From contig CAZZNQ010000059.1 of the NCBI GenBank assembly GCA_964655775.1, forward strand, positions 1 to 26,838: DNA of 26,838 bases. Direction: 5' to 3'. Of this stretch, positions 1 through 7,155 are shown piece after piece. Each line of letters starts with the position of its first letter. The first letter of the stretch is position 1. This DNA comes from CAZZNQ01 sp964655775 (GTDB lineage Bacteria > Planctomycetota > Brocadiia > SM23-32). A program made the translations under genes and the position numbers. The notes under the pieces were generated by a model that saw only the letters and a program-made list of their open reading frames with translations, was not told the origin of the DNA and made no database searches.

Positions 1-226
1 TTCTGCCGATCGCCATCTCCGTCGTGACGCTGCTGGTGGCTATCGCCGCCGCGCAGCCCAGCGTCCTGAACTTCACGTCGGCGAGCCGACCGTCCTCCAC
101 CTTGATGGTGATCTTCATCACGTCGCCGCAGACCGGGTTGCCCACCTGGCCGACGCCGTCGGCGTCCTCCACCTCGCCCATGTTGCGCGGATTCGTGAAG
201 TGATCCATGACCTTGGGTGTGTACAT
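1..226 (-). CDS. nifU: NifU/IscU-type Fe-S cluster assembly scaffold, N-terminal part (runs off the window)
   Basis: This is the N-terminal 75 residues of an IscU/NifU-family scaffold, on which [2Fe-2S] and [4Fe-4S] clusters are built from sulfur delivered by NifS. The N-terminus MYTPKVMDHFTNPRN is typical of the family. The first two cluster-ligand cysteines are visible in GNPVCGD (C33) and TLGCAAAIATSS (C58). The third cysteine and any NifU-type C-terminal domain lie beyond base 1, so IscU-like and longer NifU forms cannot be separated. The ATG at 226 follows the larE stop by two bases, and the Shine-Dalgarno GGGAG lies inside the end of larE, so the two are probably translationally coupled. 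It is the last visible gene of the rrf2-cysK-nifS-nadA-mnmA-larE-nifU operon and the natural partner of the cysteine desulfurase encoded upstream. Confidence 0.93.
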   Translation of the reverse strand, partial: MYTPKVMDHFTNPRNMGEVEDADGVGQVGNPVCGDVMKITIKVEDGRLADVKFRTLGCAAAIATSSVTTEMAIGR

Positions 227-228
227 TG

Positions 229-1062
229 TCAGTCTCCCTGGGAGTTGCTCTGCAGCACTTCGTTCAGGCTGCCGGTGCGGTAACCTTCCAGATCAACCGC
301 AACGTATCCGTAGCCCACTTGTTTGAATTGGGACAGCACCTGCGCGCGGACTTCGGGATCAAGGAGCCGTGCGAGAGACTCCTTGGGACCCAACTCTATC
401 CGGGCAACGTCTCCGTGATCACGAACGCGCAGCTCTCGGAAGCCCATCTCACGGAGTATCTCCTCGGATTCCTCGATGCGTGCAAGCTTCTCTACCGTGA
501 TCTTATCCCTATACGGTATGCGAGATGCCAGGCACGCGCCGGAGGGCTTGTCGTGCGTGGGCAACCTCATCTTGGCCGAGAGTTCGCGGACATCCCCCTT
601 GCCTATCCCGGCTTCCCTTAGAGGATGTCGCACGCCCATGCGCTGAGCAGCCTTCAGACCCGCTGCGTAGTCGTCATCCACGTTGATGCCGTCCACAACG
701 TGCGCAAGGCCGCGTTCCTCGGCGATCGCGAGCAATCTCTCGTAGATGCCGAGTTTGCAGTAGTAGCAGCGGTCGGGCGGGTTCGAAACGAAATGGGAAT
801 CCGCGAGCTGCTCGCCCTCCAGCACCACCTGCTCGATGTCCAGCATGCGCGCCAGGTGACGGCTCTCGTATGACTCTCGCCTGGGGAAGATGGGGCCCGT
901 GGCAGTCGCGGCAACCACCTGTTCCTTTCCGAGCGACTGCCGGGCCACGGCAGCAAGGAACATGCTGTCCGTGCCGCCGGAGAAACCGACCAGCACCGAC
1001 TTCATCTCCTGCAGTAGCTCGCGCAGGTTTCTGAGTTTCTGTCCGAGTTGCGTCTCAGCCAT
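229..1062 (-). CDS. larE: LarE-type ATP-dependent sulfur transferase (PP-loop)
   Basis: This 277-aa protein belongs to the LarE family of adenylating PP-loop enzymes, which transfer sulfur to the pyridinium dicarboxylate precursor of the nickel-pincer nucleotide cofactor. The PP-loop is SGGTDS (28-33). CYYC (C99, C102) and DKPSGACLASRIPY (C177) follow. In Lactobacillus plantarum the residue equivalent to C177 is the sacrificial sulfur donor; three-cysteine LarE proteins, such as that of Thermotoga maritima, carry a [4Fe-4S] cluster that passes on sulfur instead. The C99/C102/C177 set fits the cluster type (inference). The ATG directly abuts the mnmA stop. No larA, larB or larC is in the window, so the product may serve the Lar cofactor made elsewhere or another thiolation. 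Its place between mnmA and nifU supports a role tied to Fe-S/sulfur trafficking. Confidence 0.88.
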   Translation of the reverse strand: MAETQLGQKLRNLRELLQEMKSVLVGFSGGTDSMFLAAVARQSLGKEQVVAATATGPIFPRRESYESRHLARMLDIEQVVLEGEQLADSHFVSNPPDRCYYCKLGIYERLLAIAEERGLAHVVDGINVDDDYAAGLKAAQRMGVRHPLREAGIGKGDVRELSAKMRLPTHDKPSGACLASRIPYRDKITVEKLARIEESEEILREMGFRELRVRDHGDVARIELGPKESLARLLDPEVRAQVLSQFKQVGYGYVAVDLEGYRTGSLNEVLQSNSQGD

Positions 1063-2151
1063 CTATACGGTAGCTCCCACGGGGATAGGCCGGATGATGC
1101 CGCCGCCGAGAACAGTCGACTCATTGTAGAAGACGGCGGATTGTCCAGGGCAACAGGCCTTCTGCGGAGTTCTGAACTCCACCGTCACGCTCCCATCGGC
1201 CTGGGGAAGCAGGCCTGCCGGTGCGGGGACGTGATTGTAGCGTATCTTGACCTGTGCCGGAAACGGACCGCTTGGACGCGGAGTATGCATCCAGTTGATC
1301 TCGGAGACGGATATCTTCTCGCGCATGAGGTGGCGGCCCTCGCCGACGATGACGGCGTTGCGGTCCACGTCAAGCTGCACTACGTAAAGCGGCTCTGGAT
1401 GGGCAATGCCCAGCCCGCGCCGCTGGCCGACCGTGAACAGGCCGATGCCGTCGTGGCGGCCCAGTTCCTTGCCGGACACGTGCAATATCGGCCCCGGCTC
1501 GAGTGCGCTTGGACAGCAGCGGGCGAGGAGGGGACGGTAGTCGCCATCGGTCAGAAAGCAAAGGTCCTGGCTCTTCGGCCTGTCGTGGACGGGAAGGCGC
1601 AGTTGTCTGGCCAATGCCCGCACCTGCGGCTTCGTGCGGTCGGCGAGCGGGAACCGGGCGTAGCGGATCTGGTCCGGGGTAAGCCCATAGAGAAAGTAGG
1701 ACTGCTCGCTGGAGTCGACGCCCTTCCGCAGGGCGACTTGACCGGCTGTCTCTTCTTTGCCCACGTAGTGGCCGGTCACCAGGCAGTCGGCGGCCAGCCG
1801 TCGGGCCTCGTCCATCAGCCGGCCGAACTTCAGCATCTGGTTACAGCGGACACAGGGGTTCGGCGTGAGACCGTCGGCATAGGCCCGGCAGAAATCAGCG
1901 ATGACCACGTCCTCGAACTCACGGCGGCCATCGATCGTGTGCAGAGGGATGTCCAGGGCCTCGGCCACTCGGCGGGCATCCCGCTCGGCTTCTTCCCTCT
2001 TGAGTGAGCGACAGGCGACCCCGTCAGGTCCGTAGGCCGGCAGCACCATCGTGGCGGCGATCACCTGCCAGCTGTCCTGCAGCAGCAGGGCGGCTGCCAC
2101 CGCCGAATCCACGCCGCCCGATAGGGCTACCATTGCCTTTGAGCGTTCCAT
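1063..2151 (-). CDS. mnmA: tRNA-specific 2-thiouridylase MnmA
   Basis: MnmA adenylates and thiolates U34 of tRNA-Lys, -Glu and -Gln in the cytoplasm, using sulfur that originates from a cysteine desulfurase. The 362-aa product has the PP-loop SGGVDS (11-16), the first catalytic cysteine in LTPNPCVRCN (C100) and the second in KSQDLCFL (C198), almost exactly where E. coli has C102 and C199. TVGQRRGLGI marks the central domain. The open frame continues 118 codons further upstream through nadA, but the ATG at 2151 has GGAG eight bases before it, begins 18 bases after the nadA stop, and gives the normal length. NifS, encoded in the same operon, is the likely sulfur donor. The stop is followed with no gap by the larE ATG. 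Confidence 0.96.
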   Translation of the reverse strand: MERSKAMVALSGGVDSAVAAALLLQDSWQVIAATMVLPAYGPDGVACRSLKREEAERDARRVAEALDIPLHTIDGRREFEDVVIADFCRAYADGLTPNPCVRCNQMLKFGRLMDEARRLAADCLVTGHYVGKEETAGQVALRKGVDSSEQSYFLYGLTPDQIRYARFPLADRTKPQVRALARQLRLPVHDRPKSQDLCFLTDGDYRPLLARCCPSALEPGPILHVSGKELGRHDGIGLFTVGQRRGLGIAHPEPLYVVQLDVDRNAVIVGEGRHLMREKISVSEINWMHTPRPSGPFPAQVKIRYNHVPAPAGLLPQADGSVTVEFRTPQKACCPGQSAVFYNESTVLGGGIIRPIPVGATV

Positions 2152-2168
2152 CTCGTCTCCGGCCCGTG

Positions 2169-3101
2169 TCAGGGAGCCGACCCAACGGGTGCTGAGTGCA
2201 CGGCCAGCATCCGGTCGAGAGCTTCCTTTGCCGGTACTCGAATCCCCTCGGGTACCGTTATGCGGTGCTGCATATCCTGCAGCGCCCAGAGCACCTTCTC
2301 CGGCGTGGTCCGCTTCATGTTTGGGCAGACGCAGCCCGGCCCGGCGGGCAGGAACTGCTTGTCCACGTTCTCCTCGCGAAGGCGGTAGAGTAGCCCGACT
2401 TCGGTACCGACGATGATCGTCTCCGCCGAACTGCGGTGCGCGTACTCGAGCATGCCCGAGGTGGACGCCACGACGTCCGCCATGCGGACAACTTCTTCGC
2501 GGCATTCCGGGTGCACCATCACCTCCGCATGCGGGTGCAGCTCCCGGAGCTCGCGGATGTGCTCCGGAAGGATGCGAACATGAGTGGGGCAGTAGCCACT
2601 GCTGAGTATGATCGGCCGGCCTGTTTGCTGCGCCACATAGCTCCCGAGCTGCCGGTCGGGCACGAAGATGATGGGCCGTTCGGGCCCAAACGAGCGGACG
2701 ACTTCGACGGCGTTGGACGACGTGCAGCAGACGTCGCTCAGAGCCTTTACCCGCGCTGTGCTGTTCACGTAGCAGACCACCGCCGCGTCCGGATGCAGCT
2801 TCTTGAGCTCCAGAAGGTCATCGGCGCTGAGCATGTCGGCCATCGGGCAGCCTGCCTGATCGTCGGGCAACAGCACGGTCTTGCCGGGGTTGATGATGGC
2901 GGCCGTCTCCGCCATGAAACGCACTCCGCAGAAGACGATGACGTCCGCTTCCGTCTCTGCGGCACGCCGACTCAGGCCGAGTGAATCGCCGCTGTAGTCG
3001 GCCAGCGCTTGCACGGAATCTATCTGGTAGTTGTGCGCCAGTATCACCGCGTTGCGGCGCTGCTTCAGGTCCTGTATCTGCTGTTCCAGTGTCTTGCGCA
3101 T
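2169..3101 (-). CDS. nadA: Quinolinate synthase NadA
   Basis: NadA condenses iminoaspartate with dihydroxyacetone phosphate to quinolinate in de novo NAD synthesis and depends on a [4Fe-4S] cluster held by three cysteines. Numbered from the ATG at 3101, these are C85 (DQAGCPMAD), C171 (SGYCPTHVR) and C257 (AGPGCVCPNMK). Their spacing of 86 and 86 matches the 81/168/254 pattern of short NadA proteins such as that of Thermotoga maritima. The 310-aa length is normal for that type. A GTG at 3107 overlapping the nifS stop would add two residues; neither start has a strong Shine-Dalgarno, so translation is probably coupled to nifS. No nadB or nadC is nearby. Pairing nadA with nifS is well known, since the desulfurase can supply NadA's cluster. 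Confidence 0.96.
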   Translation of the reverse strand: MRKTLEQQIQDLKQRRNAVILAHNYQIDSVQALADYSGDSLGLSRRAAETEADVIVFCGVRFMAETAAIINPGKTVLLPDDQAGCPMADMLSADDLLELKKLHPDAAVVCYVNSTARVKALSDVCCTSSNAVEVVRSFGPERPIIFVPDRQLGSYVAQQTGRPIILSSGYCPTHVRILPEHIRELRELHPHAEVMVHPECREEVVRMADVVASTSGMLEYAHRSSAETIIVGTEVGLLYRLREENVDKQFLPAGPGCVCPNMKRTTPEKVLWALQDMQHRITVPEGIRVPAKEALDRMLAVHSAPVGSAP

Positions 3102-3103
3102 GT

Positions 3104-4273
3104 TCACGCCAGGGTTTCGCTGGTAAGGGGAGACATCTCGCGCAGCCCCTTGATGACGGGCGGCAGTTGCTCCAGAACGTATTCGACGTCCTTGTCCGTG
3201 TTCATCCTGCCCAGGGAGAGCCGCAGGCTGCCGTGGGCGACCTCGGGCGGAATGCCCATCGCCGTCAGCACGTGTGAAGGCTCCAGCGTGCCGCTGGTGC
3301 AGGCGCTTCCGGTGGACACGGCTATTCCCAACGCGTCCAGGCTCAGCAGCATCGCCTCGCCCTCCACGTTCAGGAAGCTCATGTTCAAAATGTGGGGGAG
3401 GCGCAGGTCGGGGTGCCCGTTCAGCCGCCAGTCGTCCACGTTCTCCATGATTCCCTGCTGCAGGCGGTTGCGCAGTGTGCGGAGTCTCACCGACTCGGTG
3501 GGCATTTCGTCCACGGCCAGTTCCAGCGCCTTTGCCATGCCGACTATGCCCGGGACGTTCTCGGTTCCCGCCCGCCGGGAAGACTCGTGGTGCCCGCCGT
3601 GCTGGATGGAAGCGATTCGGGTGCCGCCGCGCACGTAAAGCAGGCCGACGCCCTTCGGGCCGTAGAACTTGTGGGCCGAGGCCGAGAGCATGTCCACGCC
3701 AAGCTCGTCAACGTCCACCGGGATCTTGCCGACGGACTGGACTGCGTCCGTGTGGAACGGCACTTCCGCTTCGGCGGCCACGGCTGCCAGGTCGGCAATC
3801 GGCTGAACCGTACCGACCTCGTTGTTGGCGGACATGATCGTCACCAGGGCTGTGTCTTCCCGGATGGCGTCCCGCAGGTCTTCCGGATTTGCAACGCCGT
3901 AGCGGTCCACCGGCAGCACCGTCAGCTCACAGCCCCTTTTCTTCAGTTCCGTGCAGGAGTTCAGTACCGCGTGATGCTCGACAGCGGAGGTGATGATGTG
4001 CCGCTTCGGCCCGGCGGCGTCCACCACACCCTTTATGGCCAGGTTGTCGCTCTCGGTGCCGCCGCTGGTGAAGACGATCTCGGGCGGCTCCGCCCCCAGC
4101 AGGCTGGCAATCGCACTTCTTGCGGCCTCCAGTGCCTCTCCCGCGGTGCGGCCGTACGCATGAACGCTGGACGCGTTGCCGAACTTCTCCGTGAAATAGG
4201 GCACCATTGCATCCAGCACCTCCTCGCGCATCGGAGTGGTGGCGCTGTGGTCCATGTAAACGCGCATTGTCAT
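3104..4273 (-). CDS. nifS: Cysteine desulfurase, NifS/IscS type
   Basis: This 389-aa PLP enzyme takes sulfur from L-cysteine as a persulfide and hands it to Fe-S scaffolds and thiolases. MRVYMDHSATTP opens the fold. The PLP lysine is K202 in SASAHKFYGPKG, and the persulfide cysteine is C325 in STGSACTSGTLEPSHVL, on the long mobile loop of group I desulfurases. HGGHHESSRRAGTEN is close to NifS-type sequences. The ATG at 4273 has a GAGGGGG ribosome site seven bases upstream; a second ATG two codons later is less well placed. It lies 28 bases after cysK and overlaps or abuts nadA. The operon gives it a substrate supplier (CysK) and four likely clients (NadA, MnmA, LarE, NifU). Confidence 0.96.
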   Translation of the reverse strand: MTMRVYMDHSATTPMREEVLDAMVPYFTEKFGNASSVHAYGRTAGEALEAARSAIASLLGAEPPEIVFTSGGTESDNLAIKGVVDAAGPKRHIITSAVEHHAVLNSCTELKKRGCELTVLPVDRYGVANPEDLRDAIREDTALVTIMSANNEVGTVQPIADLAAVAAEAEVPFHTDAVQSVGKIPVDVDELGVDMLSASAHKFYGPKGVGLLYVRGGTRIASIQHGGHHESSRRAGTENVPGIVGMAKALELAVDEMPTESVRLRTLRNRLQQGIMENVDDWRLNGHPDLRLPHILNMSFLNVEGEAMLLSLDALGIAVSTGSACTSGTLEPSHVLTAMGIPPEVAHGSLRLSLGRMNTDKDVEYVLEQLPPVIKGLREMSPLTSETLA

Positions 4274-4301
4274 CGTTCGTCCCCCTCAGTATGATGACGT
4301 C

Positions 4302-5225
4302 CTACTCATCGAACAGCCCGGTGCTCAGGTAACGCTCACCCGTATCGCATATCACCGTGACGATCATTTTGCCGCGATGCTCTTCCTCGGCGGCAAGCTT
4401 GAGGGCGGCCCAGGTGTTCGCACCGGCCGATATTCCCGCGAGGATGCCCTCACGGCGAGCGAGTTGCCGTGCCGTCTCTCGGGCGTCTTCGTCGCGGACC
4501 TGTATCACGTCGTCGATCAGGTCAACGTCCAGAACGTCGGGGATGAACCCCGCACCGATTCCCTGGATTCCATGCGATCCCGCCTCTCCACCGGAGAGGA
4601 CGGGGGATCCAACGGGCTCCACGGCCACTGCAAGAAGCTCGGGCTTTCGCGGCTTCAGGGCGGAGGCAACTCCCGTCAGTGTGCCTCCAGTGCCTACGCC
4701 CGCGACAAAGACATCTACCTTACCTTCCGTGTCGCGCCAGATCTCCTCAGCCGTCGTGCTACGATGGGCCTCTGGGTTCGCCGGGTTCTGGAACTGCTGT
4801 GGCATGAAGGCACCGTCCGTCTCCTTCACCAATTCCTCCGCCCTGCGCACGGCACCCGGCATTCCATCGCTGCCTTCCGTCAGCTCGAGCTCCGCCCCCA
4901 GGGCCTTCAGAAGCGTTCGCCTCTCCTGGCTCATGCTGTCGGGCATGGTCAGGATGAGCTTGTAGCCTTTGACCGCGCAGACGAACGCGAGCCCTACGCC
5001 GGTATTGCCGCTCGTGGGTTCGATGATCACCGATCCCGGTCTGAGGTGCCCGTCACGCTCCGCGGCCTCGATCATCGACCGTGCGATTCTGTCCTTTACA
5101 CTGGAAAGAGGATTCTTCGATTCCAGCTTCACCACTACCTCACCAGGCAGGCCCTCTCCCAAACGGTTGAGCCTGACCATCGGAGTCTCGTCCACAAGAC
5201 TCACCATTGACTCGGCAATCCTCAT
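4302..5225 (-). CDS. cysK: Cysteine synthase (O-acetylserine sulfhydrylase)
   Basis: CysK makes L-cysteine from O-acetylserine and sulfide, with PLP. The 307-aa product has the PLP lysine K44 in NPLSSVKDRIA, the substrate loop PTSGNTG (70-76), the phosphate-binding GVGTGGTLTG, and GISAGAN near the C-terminus. ETPMVRLNRL near the start is typical of the family. It is the second gene of the operon, 24 bases behind rrf2, and feeds the desulfurase encoded next. A cystathionine beta-synthase-like or O-phosphoserine-using variant is possible but no feature favours it. In Firmicutes an Rrf2 protein (CymR) binds CysK to sense cysteine; the adjacency here allows a similar arrangement, which remains inference. 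Confidence 0.94.
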   Translation of the reverse strand: MRIAESMVSLVDETPMVRLNRLGEGLPGEVVVKLESKNPLSSVKDRIARSMIEAAERDGHLRPGSVIIEPTSGNTGVGLAFVCAVKGYKLILTMPDSMSQERRTLLKALGAELELTEGSDGMPGAVRRAEELVKETDGAFMPQQFQNPANPEAHRSTTAEEIWRDTEGKVDVFVAGVGTGGTLTGVASALKPRKPELLAVAVEPVGSPVLSGGEAGSHGIQGIGAGFIPDVLDVDLIDDVIQVRDEDARETARQLARREGILAGISAGANTWAALKLAAEEEHRGKMIVTVICDTGERYLSTGLFDE

Positions 5226-5249
5226 CTCTTTGCTCCCGAAAAGCGGGCC

Positions 5250-5669
5250 TCAAGTTATTCCGGCTTCCTTGCGCGCAGCCAGGTCGGCAAGCGTTACGGA
5301 CTCAAGCACCGCCACAATCGAATCCCGGATGCGAGCCCAGACATCGCGCGTCACGCATTCTTCATTGGTAGGGCATCCCTCAGGATAGTCAAGGCAATCC
5401 ACCGGGTTTATCGGGCCCTCCAGAGCCTCCCAGACCTGCAGCAGAGTCACCTGTTCCGGCGAGTCGGACAACTGGTAGCCGCCGTGCGCACCCCTCTCAC
5501 TGCGTATCAGACCTGCACGCCGGAGGTCCTGCACAATCTTCGCCAGATAGCGGTCCGGAATGTTCTGGTGCTCCGCCAATGAATCCAGCGGAACGAACCC
5601 TTCGTCCCGGCGGAGGGCAAGATCCACCATCGCCCTACAACCGTAACGCACTCGTGTGGACAGTTTCAT
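5250..5669 (-). CDS. Rrf2/IscR-family transcriptional regulator with three cysteines
   Basis: This 139-aa winged-helix regulator heads the sulfur/Fe-S operon. MKLSTRVRYGCRAMVDLA and the helix-turn-helix around residues 25-62 (IPDRYLAKIVQDLRRAGLI, RGAHGGYQL) are diagnostic of the Rrf2 family. C92, C99 and C105 occupy the positions of IscR cluster ligands C92, C98 and C104, with one extra residue in the first gap. It should therefore bind an Fe-S cluster and report cluster or sulfur status. Gene order (regulator first, then desulfurase and scaffold genes) suggests autoregulation as in iscRSUA. An AAAGGGG site precedes the ATG. CymR-like cysteine sensing through the neighbouring CysK is an alternative, although CymR proteins usually lack this cysteine trio. 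Confidence 0.92.
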   Translation of the reverse strand: MKLSTRVRYGCRAMVDLALRRDEGFVPLDSLAEHQNIPDRYLAKIVQDLRRAGLIRSERGAHGGYQLSDSPEQVTLLQVWEALEGPINPVDCLDYPEGCPTNEECVTRDVWARIRDSIVAVLESVTLADLAARKEAGIT

Positions 5670-5693
5670 GCCTCGCGCCCCTTTAGGACAATT

Positions 5694-5738
5694 ATCACCT
5701 TATTTGTGTATTATGTTCGATCACCCCTTCCGTGTCAA
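5694..5738 (-). promoter_or_regulatory. Promoter and candidate operator of the rrf2-cysK-nifS operon
   Basis: On the minus strand, TTGACA (5733-5738) and CATAAT (5710-5715) are separated by exactly 17 bp, giving a near-consensus sigma70-type promoter with transcription starting near 5703. Two copies of GGTGAT (5720-5725 and 5694-5699), 26 bp apart, flank the -10 element, and the sequence between them is AT-rich in a GC-rich genome. Repressor sites of Rrf2 proteins commonly sit here, so these are a candidate operator (inference). Confidence 0.7.
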
Positions 5739-5793
5739 CTGAAATCACGAGGAGGCAGAGCCGGAAGACGAACGGTCGGGGCGGTGGATATTC

Positions 5794-5823
5794 TTGACAG
5801 TCTGAGTCGGGGGAGTGTAGAGT
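5794..5823 (+). promoter_or_regulatory. Promoter for the 69-aa Cys-motif protein
   Basis: TTGACA (5794-5799) is followed after 18 bp by TAGAGT (5818-5823), preceded by TG (extended -10). The predicted start of transcription is near 5830, about 50 bases before the ATG at 5880. The element lies back to back with the rrf2 promoter. Confidence 0.5.
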
Positions 5824-5879
5824 GCAGATAGAGGACGTACAGGGACTGGCTGGACTTCAACGAATAAGGGGGACGTGAG

Positions 5880-6089
5880 ATGGCCAAGAAGCCCGATGCG
5901 AAAGAAGAAGTCAAGGAGCACAAGCTCTTCGAGCGTCACACCGGTCACGCGAACCATCTGTGCGAGCTGGTTTCCAAGCGCAAGATGGCGGAGGTGGCGC
6001 GACTGGCCAAAGGTGCCAAGTATGTCTGCCATATCTGCGGCCGCGCGGCGGCACAGCCGTCAAGCCTTTGCGAGCCGGTGGAGATATAG
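5880..6089 (+). CDS. Small conserved-looking protein with CxxCGR...LCxP motif
   Basis: This 69-aa protein has a charged N-terminal half (MAKKPDAKEEVKEHKLFERH) and a C-terminal element YVCHICGRAAAQPSSLCEPV, with C50 and C53 in CHICGR followed by C64. The CxxC-GR-x-A-...-LCxP ending is familiar from very short hypothetical proteins of anaerobes and methanogens (recalled, not searched); C28 in NHLCELV could be a fourth ligand. A small zinc or iron-sulfur knuckle is the best guess. The ATG at 5880 has AAGGGGG nine bases upstream and a promoter of its own, so the gene is real. It stands alone, divergent from the Rrf2 operon, which suggests but does not prove a link to metal or sulfur status. No function is assigned. 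Confidence 0.8.
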   Translation: MAKKPDAKEEVKEHKLFERHTGHANHLCELVSKRKMAEVARLAKGAKYVCHICGRAAAQPSSLCEPVEI

Positions 6090-6142
6090 CCAGGAGTGAG
6101 TAGACTGATCGGGTCCGCATCCGGCAGCATCCGGGGGCGGGC

Positions 6143-6766
6143 CTATTTCTTTGCGGCGAGTTCTTCTTCCATCCCGGGCCGGTGTGGCACGTCGGTGGAA
6201 TGGAACGGCCCCAGCAGCATGAACTGCCATATGCGCCAGGTGGCCATGCCGTAGCAGTTCGGTATCTCGCAGAGCAGCCCGTTCGTGCGTTTGTCAATGG
6301 CGGTCAGCAGCAGCTTGCTCTTGCCGCGATAGGTGGCTACCTTGAACAGGGGCAGTTCGGGTATCACCAGTGTCTGGTCGGCCAGTGGTACCGGCAATGG
6401 GACCTCGGGGAAGCCCACCAGGAAGGCGCCCTTGTCAACGGAGAACCCGCCGCTGGCGGCCTCCAGCACGGCGTCCGCCTGATCTTCTTCCCCGGCCAGG
6501 AAGCCGCCGCCGGACAGGATCGTATTCCGCAGCCGCTGAACGACGTAGGCCTTGTCGTAGCAGTCCAGATTTGCCGTGTCGAGGTACACTGTCCTGCCCC
6601 TCAGCCAACCGGTTGGCATCTGTGCGACGGCCCGGTCGGCGGCGGCCGATAGGATGAACTGTTCGGAAGCGGAGCGTTGGGGTAGCGTCTCGCGGAAGGT
6701 GCCGCAGGCAGCACTGGTCAGGGCAAGCAGGGCTGCTGCGGTGAGGGACAGTGTCCGGCGGAGCAT
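6143..6766 (-). CDS. Lipoprotein of unknown function (resembles DUF6655)
   Basis: The 207-aa product begins with MLRRTLSLTAAALLALTSAAC, a lipoprotein signal peptide with lipobox SAAC and lipidated C21. The segment SEQFILSAAADRAVAQMP and the following strand-rich domain with a hydrophobic GAFLVGFPEVPLPVP stretch resemble a short lipoprotein family I associate with Planctomycetota (DUF6655; from memory). It carries two further cysteines in LLCEIPNCYG, perhaps disulfide-bonded. It should be anchored in the periplasmic face of a membrane. It has its own strong promoter (6849-6877) and converges on the 69-aa gene. The function is unknown. Confidence 0.85.
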   Translation of the reverse strand: MLRRTLSLTAAALLALTSAACGTFRETLPQRSASEQFILSAAADRAVAQMPTGWLRGRTVYLDTANLDCYDKAYVVQRLRNTILSGGGFLAGEEDQADAVLEAASGGFSVDKGAFLVGFPEVPLPVPLADQTLVIPELPLFKVATYRGKSKLLLTAIDKRTNGLLCEIPNCYGMATWRIWQFMLLGPFHSTDVPHRPGMEEELAAKK

Positions 6767-6848
6767 GGGGAATCCTCGTGTGGACAGCCTTGGTTGATGG
6801 CGTCAAACTGCGGCACGGAAGGGTCCGGGGGACCTCAGGGCAGAGCGG

Positions 6849-6877
6849 ATTGTAGGCTCACAATGGCAAGCTGTCAA
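6849..6877 (-). promoter_or_regulatory. Promoter of the lipoprotein gene
   Basis: On the minus strand TTGACA (6872-6877) and TACAAT (6849-6854) are separated by 17 bp. The match is 11 of 12 to the sigma70 consensus. The expected transcript start near 6842 leaves a leader of about 75 bases before the ATG at 6766. Confidence 0.72.
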
Positions 6878-6887
6878 GCGCGGGACT

Positions 6888-6915
6888 TTGACAGTGCCGG
6901 CCTGCCTGTGGTAAT
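6888..6915 (+). promoter_or_regulatory. Possible promoter for the 42-aa membrane protein
   Basis: TTGACA (6888-6893) is followed after 16 bp by GGTAAT (6910-6915), a 4 of 6 match to the -10 consensus. It is back to back with the lipoprotein promoter and about 90 bases before the ATG at 7006. Confidence 0.35.
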
Positions 6916-7005
6916 CGTGGTCGCGCTGGCGGGCGAGGGCGGCGGTTCTCCCACGGTCAATGCCGCCAGAGCGAGCCGTGCACCGACGGAGGTGAAAGCG
7001 AAGCG

Positions 7006-7134
7006 ATGAACACGAAGAACGTTCTGATGGCGCTGGTTTACATCACCGCGATCGCGGCCTGCCTCGCGCTGCTGTTCTGGGGCACGGAATGCGAGTTCCT
7101 CGAGGAGATGTACCAGTACCTCACAGGTGGGTGA
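7006..7134 (+). CDS. 42-aa single-pass membrane protein
   Basis: This gene starts at ATG 7006 with a strong GGAGGTGA (6988-6995) ten bases upstream. The product has a short polar start (MNTKN), one hydrophobic segment from about residue 6 to 25 (ending in CLALLFW), and an acidic C-terminal tail with a second cysteine (GTECEFLEEMYQYLTGG). Orientation with the N-terminus inside and the acidic tail outside is likely. The good ribosome site, a candidate promoter and the clean membrane segment argue for a real small protein. It stands between the lipoprotein promoter and the tRNA-Ser gene; no function can be inferred. Confidence 0.6.
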   Translation: MNTKNVLMALVYITAIAACLALLFWGTECEFLEEMYQYLTGG

Positions 7135-7155
7135 TGGGGCCAGCCCCAGAGGATC

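Noticed and set aside
1048..2007. A 319-codon plus-strand frame opposite mnmA
   Set aside because: mnmA carries all catalytic residues in the other strand; this frame has none of any family.
2152..2505. A 118-codon N-terminal extension of mnmA
   Set aside because: It overlaps nadA in another frame and precedes an ATG with a good ribosome site and normal family length.
6090..6142. Terminator between the 69-aa gene and the lipoprotein gene
   Set aside because: Short GC repeats are present but no stem followed by a T-run on either strand.
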